Under the pieces are notes generated by a model. The model saw nothing but the letters and a program-made list of their open reading frames with translations, ran no database searches and was not told where the DNA came from. DNA of 12,604 nucleotides from Candidatus Methylomirabilota bacterium (lineage in GTDB: Bacteria; Methylomirabilota; Methylomirabilia; Methylomirabilales; CSP1-5), in NCBI GenBank assembly GCA_023249165.1, contig JAHFDE010000054.1:1-12604 (forward strand), given 5' to 3'. The position numbers were made by a program, and so were the translations under genes. Shown here one piece after another: positions 5,584 to 12,260 of this stretch (position 1 is its first letter; every line of letters begins with the position of its first letter).

Positions 5584-7245
5584 ATGCTGACTGAAGCAGG
5601 ACCAAGGTCCTTCGATGCCGTCATCATCGGCGCGGGTCACAATGGACTTGTGGCCGCCGCCTATCTGGCGCGAGCGGGGCTCAAGGTCCTGGTGCTCGAG
5701 CGTCGCGAGATGGTCGGCGGCGCTGCCGTGACCGAGGAGATCCTCCCCGGGTTCAAATTCTCCCGCGCCGCGTATGTCCTGAGCCTTTTCCGGGCCGAGA
5801 TCATCCGCGAGTTGCGCCTGGCCGATCACGGCTTTTCCGTGATTCCACGCAATCCCTCGTCCTTCACTCCGCTGCTCGACGGCCGCTTCCTGCTGCTCGG
5901 GCCAGACCCGGGGCTGAATCACCGGGAGATCACGAAGTTCTCGCCGCGTGATGCGGAGGCATTCCCCCAGTATGAGGCGACGCTTGACCGGATCACGCGC
6001 TTTGTCGAACCCGTGCTCGACATGGCCCCGCCCGACCTCGCGGCGACGGGATGGAAGGAGCGGGCCGAGACCATCGGTGACCTGGCAAGGCTGGTGTGGC
6101 GAGCGGTGAAGCTCGGCAGGGACCTCCTGCCGTTGCTCGAGATGTGTGTTGCGCCGGCCTCACGCATCCTTGACCGATGGTTCGAGTCCGAGCCGCTCAA
6201 GTCCACGCTTGCGACCGACGCCATCATCGGCGCGATGGCAAGCCCTTCGACCCCGGGGAGCGGATATGTCCTCCTTCACCATGCCATGGGGCAGACCGAT
6301 GGCGTCCGCGGGGTGTGGGGATACGTCCGTGGCGGGATGGGATCACTTGCTCAGGCGATTGCCGGCGCGGCACGAGCTCACGGGGCGACAATCCTCACCG
6401 GCCGTCCTGTAGCGAAAATCTTGACAGAAGCCGACGGAGCCACGGGTGTCATCCTCGAAGACGGAACGACGATCCGAGCGCGCGTGGTCCTCTCGAGCGC
6501 CGATCCCAAGGTCACATTTCTGAACCTGCTTCCGGCAGAGAGCCTCCCCGGGAAGTTCCGCGATCGCATCAGTTCCATGGACTTTTCATCCGGGGTCACC
6601 AAGATCAATGTTGCGCTCGATCGCCTTCCCAGCTTCAGGGCGCACCCCGGACACGCGCCAGGGCCACAGCATTACGGGACCATCCACCTGGTCTCAGCGA
6701 TGGAGGAGATCGAGGTGGCCTATCGGGATGCACTTGCGGGGCGTCCTTCAACTCGACCCGTCATCGAAATGACGCTCCCCTCGTCTCTCGACCCGACGCT
6801 CGCCCCGCCAGGCAAGCACGTGATGTCCCTCTTCGTCCAGTACACCCCGTACACCCTCGCCCAGGGGACGTGGGATGACCCGGGGATCAAGGATGCCTTT
6901 GCAGACCGGGTCTTTCGGGTCATTGAGGAATTCGCCCCGGGGTTCACGGCCTCGGTACTCGCGCGTGACATTCTCAGCCCCCTCGATCTCGAGAGGATCT
7001 TTGGCCTGACCGGCGGCAATATCTTTCATGGTGCCATGGGGTTCGATCAGCTCTTTTGGCTCCGTCCTGCACCGGGGTGGTCACGCTACCGCACGCCGAT
7101 AGCAAACCTGTATCTCTGCGGCGCCGGCGCCCATCCAGGCGGCGGTATCATCGGGGCAGCAGGTCGTAATTCCGCCCTCGCCGTCCTCGCCGATCTCCGG
7201 CGCTTCATCTCTCCACGACATCTCCGCCATAGCCGCGTCGCTTGA
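5584..7245 (+). CDS. FAD/NAD(P)-dependent oxidoreductase, PYROXD2-like (phytoene desaturase-related)
   Basis: A 553-residue flavoprotein. The Rossmann motif VIIGAGHNGLVAAAYL starts near residue 13, Glu39 ends strand 2 for ribose binding, and GGAAVTEEI follows as in phytoene desaturase-type enzymes. Long segments match what I recall of vertebrate PYROXD2: FKFSRAAYVLSL, WFESEPLKSTLATDA, TPGSGYVLLHH, SSLDPTLAPPGKHV, QYTPYTLA, LERIFGLTGGNIFHGAM, and the C-terminal FAD motif YLCGAGAHPGGGIIGAAGRN. PYROXD2 is a mitochondrial protein of unclear reaction, so the substrate here is unknown; carotenoid desaturation is not implied without other crt genes. The frame is open from 5437, but the ATG at 5584 places the Rossmann fold at the expected distance from the N-terminus. 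No clear Shine-Dalgarno precedes it. It is divergent from the permease operon. Confidence 0.85.
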   Translation: MLTEAGPRSFDAVIIGAGHNGLVAAAYLARAGLKVLVLERREMVGGAAVTEEILPGFKFSRAAYVLSLFRAEIIRELRLADHGFSVIPRNPSSFTPLLDGRFLLLGPDPGLNHREITKFSPRDAEAFPQYEATLDRITRFVEPVLDMAPPDLAATGWKERAETIGDLARLVWRAVKLGRDLLPLLEMCVAPASRILDRWFESEPLKSTLATDAIIGAMASPSTPGSGYVLLHHAMGQTDGVRGVWGYVRGGMGSLAQAIAGAARAHGATILTGRPVAKILTEADGATGVILEDGTTIRARVVLSSADPKVTFLNLLPAESLPGKFRDRISSMDFSSGVTKINVALDRLPSFRAHPGHAPGPQHYGTIHLVSAMEEIEVAYRDALAGRPSTRPVIEMTLPSSLDPTLAPPGKHVMSLFVQYTPYTLAQGTWDDPGIKDAFADRVFRVIEEFAPGFTASVLARDILSPLDLERIFGLTGGNIFHGAMGFDQLFWLRPAPGWSRYRTPIANLYLCGAGAHPGGGIIGAAGRNSALAVLADLRRFISPRHLRHSRVA

Positions 7246-7474
7246 AATCTGCGCGTAGACAGTGTGAGAAGGGCACAGGAAAGAGGCAGATCCTTTTGGG
7301 ACGCCTGTCGACAAACCAGACACCTGGATCTTGAGGACCCGCCTGTCTCACTGAGGGTTTGCGAAGGTCACGGCCAAGGACCCCGATTGCACCAGACAAA
7401 ACAAGGGGTTACGAGTAGGGGAATCCCGGGGAAGAGTGGGAAGAATAATGGTGCTCGACGGTCCGTCTGCCGTA

Positions 7475-7491
7475 TTGGCACGGTTTATGCT
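7475..7491 (+). promoter_or_regulatory. Sigma-54 (-24/-12) promoter
   Basis: TTGGCACGGTTTATGCT matches the sigma-54 consensus YTGGCACGrNNNTTGCW at every defined base but one (A for the first T of TTGC). The essential GG (7477-7478) and GC (7489-7490) are exactly 10 bases apart. Start is expected near 7502, about 43 bases before the small gene at 7545. The hexamers TATTGG (7473-7478) and CCAATA (7492-7497) form an inverted repeat around it. An activator would be needed; the palindrome TGTCGACA (7306-7313), about 165 bases upstream, is a possible but unproven site. Apart from these I see no gene in 7246-7544. Confidence 0.65.
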
Positions 7492-7544
7492 CCAATATGC
7501 TGAAGTTAGAGCCTGAACCCAGAGGTTTGTGAGGGAAGAAAACG

Positions 7545-7721
7545 ATGCCGATGCCGGTGTTCTTCTTCAGCGTGCGGGGAGACTCAGACTCTGAGACGGA
7601 ACTCGTAGAAGTTTCCGCCCCAGATTTTGTGAAGGCGGTACAGACACTCGCCGCGTGGCGCCCTGGAATCCACATCCTGAAGCTTGAGGGCGTCTGTACG
7701 AGTCCCCCGGGGCACGCGTAA
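7545..7721 (+). CDS. Small protein of unknown function (58 residues)
   Basis: The frame runs from ATG at 7545 to TAA at 7719-7721. It begins MPMPVFFFSVRGDSDSE, then a segment ELVEVSAPDFVKAVQTLAAW that looks like strand then amphipathic helix, then RPGIHILKLEGVCTS and a short tail. This strand-helix-strand pattern looks like a real small folded protein rather than random translation. GAGGGAAGAAAACG just ahead of the ATG supplies a Shine-Dalgarno, and a near-consensus sigma-54 promoter ends about 53 bases upstream. One Cys (residue 51) is present; there is no signal peptide or membrane segment, so it is probably cytoplasmic. A second ATG at 7551 is possible but further from the ribosome-binding site. 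I do not recognise the family. It appears to be a single-gene unit. Confidence 0.6.
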   Translation: MPMPVFFFSVRGDSDSETELVEVSAPDFVKAVQTLAAWRPGIHILKLEGVCTSPPGHA

Positions 7722-8064
7722 ATTCTTTGACTCGTTCCTTGCACACCGGGAGAGGCGTGAGCGTCCCTCGGGCCACAACGCCCTTCCACCTTCAGCCTCT
7801 CCTACCCCTGTTCGATCCTTTTCCGGATGCGCGCGCTCAACTCCTTCATCTGGCGACCCCGTTCCCTTCGGACAGCTCCCCCTCCTTGACTCGCTCGGCG
7901 ATGGCCGAACGCTCCGCGAGCCATAGGTCCGCCAGGTCCAGGTAGGGAGAGCGGCTATCCGCCGGCTCGCGGCGACAGTCGGCGGCCGTCCCGCCAAAGT
8001 TTCCCTTGGCAGGAAGGTCGGAGGAGTGTTAGAAATCTCGGCAAGAGGAAGGATGGGGGTGCGA
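7722..8064. other. Gene-poor stretch; possible decayed reading frame on the minus strand
   Basis: No complete gene is convincing here. On the minus strand, codons from 8028 down to the TGA at 7846-7848 are open for 60 codons and read protein-like near the end (YLDLADLWLAERSAIAERV), but the frame has no ATG, GTG or TTG. A further 15-codon frame (ATG at 7849, stop at 7802-7804) overlaps its stop as ATGA. This could be a remnant of a lost gene or chance in GC-rich DNA. A promoter for the next gene lies at 8006-8035. Confidence 0.3.
8006..8035 (+). promoter_or_regulatory. Possible sigma-70 promoter of the lipoprotein gene
   Basis: TTGGCA (8006-8011, 5 of 6) and TAGAAA (8030-8035, 4 of 6) are separated by 18 bases. 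Start near 8042 would leave out the GTG at 8026, supporting the ATG at 8065 as the real start of the gene. Confidence 0.4.
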
Positions 8065-8775
8065 ATGAAGGAGGATCGTGGGGCAGGCGTGAGATGGCTG
8101 TGTGGAGTCATCCTGGTCCTGGCCGGGTGCGCGTCGTCGCCTGACGTGATCATGCAGAGCCTGCCGAACGCCGGCGAGGCCCGACCATCCAGCGGATCTC
8201 TCGCCGGGGAGGTCTCGTTGCGAGAGGCCGGCGTCTCGGGCAGAAAGGACCGCATCTTTCTGACGCAGGTGTCGGTCAAGAATCGCACCGGCGCACCCCT
8301 GCCCTTTGGACCCGAGCATGTGTACTTGGCTGACGCGGGCGGAACACTCATCCTCCGCGTCTCCGAGCAATGGCTGCCCGGGTACTACGAAGCCAGCATG
8401 CGCGGGATGCCCGTCGCCCCCGATCGCGAGGCGATTCCTGCGTTTCCGTCTGCGAAGGTGACGCTCGCTGGCATCGCGTATGAGGCCCCGCCCCTGACGG
8501 ACACGCAGCGAGACGAGATGGCCAAAGAGATGGCGAAGCTCGTGGAGGTGACCGTTGTGGCACCCCAGAAGGCTGCCCTCGGGACCGTGTCCCTCGATAA
8601 GGGATCTGAGGTGGCGCTCGGTGTGCTGCTGAAAGAGGTCACGCTCGGGCCCGACGCCGCGGTTTCGGGGTACGTCTACTTTTATCAACCGGCATCGGCG
8701 CGGCCGGCGTATCCGCTGCGGCTGGTGATCGAGCTCCAAGACGAGGTTCACGCCTTTCAGTTTCGGGAACGATAA
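8065..8775 (+). CDS. Lipoprotein of unknown function
   Basis: A 236-residue protein. The N-terminus MKEDRGAGVRW is followed by a hydrophobic stretch ending in the lipobox VLAGC, so signal peptidase II should cleave before Cys22 and the mature protein be lipid-anchored. The mature part has a beta-rich look: FLTQVSVKNRTGAPLPF resembles a strand of an immunoglobulin-like fold, and the end (GYVYFYQPASARPAYPLRLVIE) is again strand-like. A helical insert lies near LTDTQRDEMAKEMAKLVE. No enzyme motif is visible, so a structural or binding role in the envelope is likeliest. Alternative starts are ATG 8053 and GTG 8026; 8065 is preferred because it gives the shortest n-region and lies downstream of the candidate promoter. 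The next gene is lpxD, 91 bases downstream. Confidence 0.8.
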   Translation: MKEDRGAGVRWLCGVILVLAGCASSPDVIMQSLPNAGEARPSSGSLAGEVSLREAGVSGRKDRIFLTQVSVKNRTGAPLPFGPEHVYLADAGGTLILRVSEQWLPGYYEASMRGMPVAPDREAIPAFPSAKVTLAGIAYEAPPLTDTQRDEMAKEMAKLVEVTVVAPQKAALGTVSLDKGSEVALGVLLKEVTLGPDAAVSGYVYFYQPASARPAYPLRLVIELQDEVHAFQFRER

Positions 8776-8785
8776 GGGACTTTCG

Positions 8786-8810
8786 ATCCGGGACGCCGAG
8801 TTTCCCGGAT
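8786..8810 (+). terminator. Perfect hairpin after the lipoprotein gene, no T run
   Basis: ATCCGGGA (8786-8793) and TCCCGGAT (8803-8810) form a perfect 8-bp GC-rich stem with a 9-base loop, 10 bases after the lipoprotein stop. No T tract follows (next bases GGGGAGAC), so it is not a standard rho-independent terminator. It may stabilise the upstream message or attenuate readthrough into lpxD. Confidence 0.3.
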
Positions 8811-8866
8811 GGGGAGACTTGGCGTGTCGAGTGAGTGGCGGGGAAGATTCAGCAGGAGGAAGATCT

Positions 8867-9904
8867 ATGGTCTACACCGTGGATGAAATCGCGCGCCTGG
8901 TTCAGGGTGAGGTCAGTGGTGACGGCGCTGTCTCGATCCGGAGGGTCAGCTCCATCGAAGAGGCCCAGGAGGAAAGCCTCGTCCTTGCCGAGACCCCGGC
9001 CTACTTCCGTCGCGCCGAGGCCTCATCTGCCTCCTGTATCCTCACCCGCGAGGGGGCCGGACCGTCCCCCAAGAGCCTGATCCTGGTGAGAAACCCGAAG
9101 GCAGCCTTCGCTCGCGTCTTGTGGTTGTATCATCCGGCAAAGAAGGATCGCGCCGGAGCCCATCCGTCCGCGGTGATCGGGGAGGAGGTCGGGCTCGGGG
9201 CCCAGGTGGCCATCGGGCCCTTCGTCACGATCGGCAATCGCGTCAGGATTGGCGACCGCGTGTCGATTGGCCCCGGGTGTGCGATCGGGGATGAGTGCGT
9301 GATTGAAGAAGACACCGTCCTTCACAGCCGCGTGACCCTCTACGAGGGCACGCGGGTCGGGAAACGGGTGATCGTCCACGCGGGGGCGGTCGTCGGCTCT
9401 GACGGCTTCGGGTTTGTCCCCGAGGGCGGCGAACAGATCAAGATTCTGCAAGTCGGGATCGTGGTCATTGAGGATGACGTCGAGGTCGGGGCCAATGTCT
9501 GCATCGACCGCGCCACGTTAGGCCGGACCGTCATCGGGCGTGGGGTCAAGATCGACAACCTCGTGCAGATCGCCCACAATGTCACCATAGGGGAGAGCTC
9601 CACACTGTCCGCTCAGGTCGGCATTGGCGGGAGCGCGACCGTTGGGAAAGGCTGCACCCTGGCCGGGCAGGTAGGCATCGCCGACCACGTGACGTTAGGG
9701 GATCGAGTGATCGTCGGCGCCCAGTCTGGCGTCGCCCCGGGCAAGCAGTTCAGAGATGGGGAGATCGTCTGGGGCTCCCCGGCCCGCCCGATCCAGAAGA
9801 GCAAGCACCAATTTGCGGCAATGGCCAGGTTGCCAGAGCTCTTGGAGGAGGTGGCCGCCTTGCGGCGCCGCGTGGCCGATCTCGAGACGCGAACTGCCCG
9901 CTGA
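8867..9904 (+). CDS. lpxD: UDP-3-O-acylglucosamine N-acyltransferase
   Basis: LpxD adds the N-linked 3-hydroxyacyl chain to UDP-3-O-acyl-glucosamine, the third step of lipid A synthesis, in the cytoplasm. The 345-residue protein has the N-terminal uridine-binding domain (VYTVDEIARLVQGEVSGDG at the start), then many imperfect hexapeptide repeats ([IV]-G-x-x-x-x) from about residue 100 to 300 forming a left-handed beta helix. The signature GSDGFGF is present, as is NLVQIAHNV with the catalytic His237, matching E. coli His239. A charged C-terminal helix follows, as is usual. The ATG at 8867 is chosen because AGGAGG sits about 7 bases upstream; an upstream TTG at 8819 in the same frame is not needed. 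The acyl carrier protein is the donor. It stands away from the classical bamA-lpxD-fabZ-lpxA cluster. Confidence 0.95.
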   Translation: MVYTVDEIARLVQGEVSGDGAVSIRRVSSIEEAQEESLVLAETPAYFRRAEASSASCILTREGAGPSPKSLILVRNPKAAFARVLWLYHPAKKDRAGAHPSAVIGEEVGLGAQVAIGPFVTIGNRVRIGDRVSIGPGCAIGDECVIEEDTVLHSRVTLYEGTRVGKRVIVHAGAVVGSDGFGFVPEGGEQIKILQVGIVVIEDDVEVGANVCIDRATLGRTVIGRGVKIDNLVQIAHNVTIGESSTLSAQVGIGGSATVGKGCTLAGQVGIADHVTLGDRVIVGAQSGVAPGKQFRDGEIVWGSPARPIQKSKHQFAAMARLPELLEEVAALRRRVADLETRTAR

Positions 9905-9966
9905 CGAAACCTGTTACACCTCGCACGATCGGTCCCGTGTCGGGCGTAAGGAGTGGGCCGCCCGTC

Positions 9967-9995
9967 TTGACAAAACGGATGCTTCTTCCTATCCT
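9967..9995 (+). promoter_or_regulatory. Sigma-70 promoter of the small lipoprotein gene
   Basis: A perfect TTGACA (9967-9972) and TATCCT (9990-9995, 4 of 6) are separated by exactly 17 bases. Start near 10002 gives a leader of about 93 bases, which contains the perfect hairpin ATCGTG (10044-10049) / CACGAT (10056-10061) with a 6-base loop. The leader is long enough for regulation but matches no riboswitch I recognise. Confidence 0.7.
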
Positions 9996-10094
9996 TGGCG
10001 TATCGACCCTTTCCGTCGCACCGGAAATTCAAACTGGTGCTGAATCGTGTGGCCTCACGATCATCAGAAACGCCCAAGCAGAGGAGAAGGGGGC

Positions 10095-10370
10095 GTGGTG
10101 GCGGTACGGCAACTCGGAAGAATCTGGCTGGGATTGACCCTCGTCCTCGGCGGTCTGCTGGCGAGTTGCGGGACGGAGAAAGAGGGGCAGACGGTCGGCC
10201 CTCCGACAGAGACGGTCAGACAGGTGAAGCAGTGGCCACAGGGCCTCGAGCCGACCGGAGAGGGCTTCCGCTCCGTCGATATGCCCCCCGAGGCCAAACA
10301 AAACCTCGTGGAGGCATCTCCCGACTCCGCTGGCAGCCGAGCTTTTTTCCACACCCTCCGGCGCCATTAG
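10095..10370 (+). CDS. Small lipoprotein of unknown function
   Basis: A 91-residue protein begins at GTG 10095 (GTG 10098 is equally possible) with AGGAGAAGG about 6-8 bases upstream. The N-terminus carries Arg5 and Arg9, then a hydrophobic core WLGLTLVLGGLLASC with a lipobox before Cys25, so a lipid-anchored mature protein of about 67 residues is expected. The mature part is hydrophilic, rich in Glu, Pro and Gly, with no membrane segment or known motif, and ends in FFHTLRRH. Its promoter is the strongest seen in the window. It is not classed here by homology; the signal peptide is the support. The frame extends upstream to 10047, but without a start supported by a ribosome-binding site. The stop is 121 bases before the polyketide synthase start. 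Confidence 0.65.
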   Translation: MVAVRQLGRIWLGLTLVLGGLLASCGTEKEGQTVGPPTETVRQVKQWPQGLEPTGEGFRSVDMPPEAKQNLVEASPDSAGSRAFFHTLRRH

Positions 10371-10491
10371 TCTTTTCTCTCGTGATCTTTCCTTCGCGGA
10401 AGCGGGACCTGCCGTATTTTTCCCGAAATACAGCGAGCATCGGGAGCGTCTTCCGTAGCAGGAGTGCCTCCTTGTGCTCGGTGGAGGGGTG

Positions 10492-11532
10492 ATGAAAGGT
10501 AACGAGGGGACGACCCCCCGGATCCTCGCGGTCGGGACCGCCACCCCGGCAGAGCGGTTCACGCAGGCCGAGGTCCTGCGGTGGGCCGGTTATACCGATC
10601 CCCTCCGCCGCGGTTTTTTCCTCCAGAGCGGGATCGAGCACCGTTACCTGTTTCTCGACCGGGAGACCTTTGCCCCCAACGAGACCTTTGACCAGCTCAA
10701 CGCGCGATTCGAGCGCGGAAGCCTCGAGTTGGGATGCCGGGCGATCCGGGCCTGCCTTGAGCAGCGGGGGATCACTCCTCAGCAGATCGATTTCCTCGTG
10801 ACCACGACCTGTACCGGCCGTCTCTGTCCGAGCCTCGACACCCGATTCATCCGGGCGCTTGAGATGCGGCACGACATCCAGCGGGTGCATGTGGGGGATA
10901 CAGGCTGCGCGTCGGGGGTCGTGGCGTTAGCCCAGGCCTGCAATTACGTCAAGGCCCACCCGACGGGGAGGGCCCTCGTGGTCGCGGCCGAGATCTGCTC
11001 GGCGACGTACTACCTGGACGATGCGCCGGAGACGGCGGTGGCCAATGCGATCTTTGCTGATGGCGCGGCCGCCGCGCTGGTCGCCGGTTCGGGGGATGGC
11101 GTAGCCCTCCTCGACAACCGGACGCTGCTCAAGCCGGAGTATCTCGATCTCATGGGGTTTACCTATCCCGGCGGGCGGCCCCGGATCCTCCTCTCCAAGG
11201 AGATCCGGCACATCGCCGCCGGCATGCTCAAGGAACTCAGCGAGACCATGCTGACGGAGAACGGCCTGAAGCAACGTGACATCCGGTTTTGGGTCCTCCA
11301 TTCCGCGGGGCGCCGCGTGATCGAGAAGGCGCAAGATCTGCTGGACCTCACCGACCGCGATCTCCGTTTCTCGCGGCATGTTCTCCAGGGCTTCGGCAAC
11401 ATGTCCTCGGCGACCGTCCTCTTTGTGTTGGATGCGGTCCTGCACTCGAAGGAGCCTCACCCCGGCGACTGGGGAATCCTGGCCGCCCTGGGACCGGGCT
11501 TCGCCGCTGAAGGATTCCTCCTCCGATGGTGA
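10492..11532 (+). CDS. Type III polyketide synthase (chalcone/stilbene synthase-like)
   Basis: A 346-residue thiolase-fold ketosynthase that should condense an acyl-CoA starter with malonyl-CoA units and cyclise the chain, giving an alkylresorcinol, alkylpyrone or similar. The catalytic triad is visible: Cys139 in GDTGCASGV, His270 in FWVLHSAGRR, and Asn303 in GFGNMSSATVLFVLD, with spacing like plant chalcone synthase. GILAALGPGFAAEGFLLRW near the end matches the family's C-terminal strand. Starter and product cannot be read. The ATG at 10492 has GGAGGGG just upstream; a GTG at 10474 in frame is possible, and its AGGAG (10460-10464) could be sequestered by CTCCT (10468-10472). The stop overlaps the methyltransferase start by 7 bases, so the cassette is translationally linked. 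No clear promoter was found in 10371-10491. Confidence 0.9.
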   Translation: MKGNEGTTPRILAVGTATPAERFTQAEVLRWAGYTDPLRRGFFLQSGIEHRYLFLDRETFAPNETFDQLNARFERGSLELGCRAIRACLEQRGITPQQIDFLVTTTCTGRLCPSLDTRFIRALEMRHDIQRVHVGDTGCASGVVALAQACNYVKAHPTGRALVVAAEICSATYYLDDAPETAVANAIFADGAAAALVAGSGDGVALLDNRTLLKPEYLDLMGFTYPGGRPRILLSKEIRHIAAGMLKELSETMLTENGLKQRDIRFWVLHSAGRRVIEKAQDLLDLTDRDLRFSRHVLQGFGNMSSATVLFVLDAVLHSKEPHPGDWGILAALGPGFAAEGFLLRW

Positions 11533-12260
11533 GATTTCCGCTGCCGCGGGCGGACGGAGTGACGGAGCTTATCGATGAGCCCGGGATCGCCCTGGAGGAG
11601 CTTTCGGCCAACCTCCGGGACCTGGAGCGGCTGAACCGCCTCTTTGGTGGCACCCGGTTGATCCTCCGTTACCTTCGCCCCATGCTCCGTCGGGCGCAGC
11701 CCGGCGAGATCCGGATCCTGGATGTGGCGACCGGCGGCGCCGACATCCCGGTGGCCATCGTTCGATGGGCCCGCCGGCAGGGACGGCGGGTCCGGATCGT
11801 GGGGATCGACAAGAACCCCCAGATGCTGCGGGCGACCGGAGACCGGATGCGGCAGTATCCGGAGGTCAGTCTGGAGATCGCAGACGCCCTCGCCCTCCCG
11901 TACCCGGCCGCAAGTTTCGATGTGGTCCTCTGCTCTCTGGCCCTGCACCACTTCTCCTATGCCGAGGGGGTCAGGCTGCTTGGTGCCCTGGACCGGATCG
12001 GGCGGTGGGGGTTCATCATCAACGATCTCTTGCGGAGCTGGCACGGCTATCTGCTCACCTGGCTCGCGATGCGCCTCTTCTGCCGGGGTCGGCTCGTCCG
12101 CCATGACGGACCCCTCTCCATACGGCGGGCCTACACCCTCTCGGAGCTTCGCGCGATGGTGGATCAGGCGGGAGTCGGTGGCGTCCGGATCCATCCGCAT
12201 CCCTTCTTCCGGGTTGCCATGGTCAAGGAGCACGGCCATGACGGGGCCCCGAATCGCTAG
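11526..12260 (+). CDS. Class I SAM-dependent methyltransferase (UbiE-like)
   Basis: A 244-residue cytoplasmic methyltransferase. Motif I is RILDVATGGADIP near residues 63-75, with the acidic strand RIVGIDKNPQML near 95, then ADALALPYPAASFDVVLCSLALHHF, the post-motif region of the UbiE/Coq5-like class. It has a helical N-terminal part of about 60 residues (NLRDLERLNRLFGGTR). It most likely O- or C-methylates the product of the preceding polyketide synthase, given the 7-base overlap with that gene; this is inference from context, not sequence. A hydrophobic patch near GYLLTWLAMRLFC could help it reach a lipid substrate. The start ATG at 11526 is the only one near the overlap, with AAGGA weakly placed upstream. 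Its stop overlaps the next gene by 23 bases. Confidence 0.85.
   Translation: MVRFPLPRADGVTELIDEPGIALEELSANLRDLERLNRLFGGTRLILRYLRPMLRRAQPGEIRILDVATGGADIPVAIVRWARRQGRRVRIVGIDKNPQMLRATGDRMRQYPEVSLEIADALALPYPAASFDVVLCSLALHHFSYAEGVRLLGALDRIGRWGFIINDLLRSWHGYLLTWLAMRLFCRGRLVRHDGPLSIRRAYTLSELRAMVDQAGVGGVRIHPHPFFRVAMVKEHGHDGAPNR

Noticed and set aside
7264..7503. 79-codon plus-strand frame before the small gene
   Set aside because: No supported start or protein-like pattern, and its end runs through the sigma-54 promoter.
7584..8351. 255-codon minus-strand frame over the small gene and lipoprotein
   Set aside because: Composition is typical of a GC-rich shadow frame, and it runs antisense to two better-supported genes.
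8029..8751. 240-codon minus-strand frame antisense to the lipoprotein
   Set aside because: Rich in Arg, His and Gly; the plus-strand gene has a signal peptide with lipobox and a beta-rich mature part.
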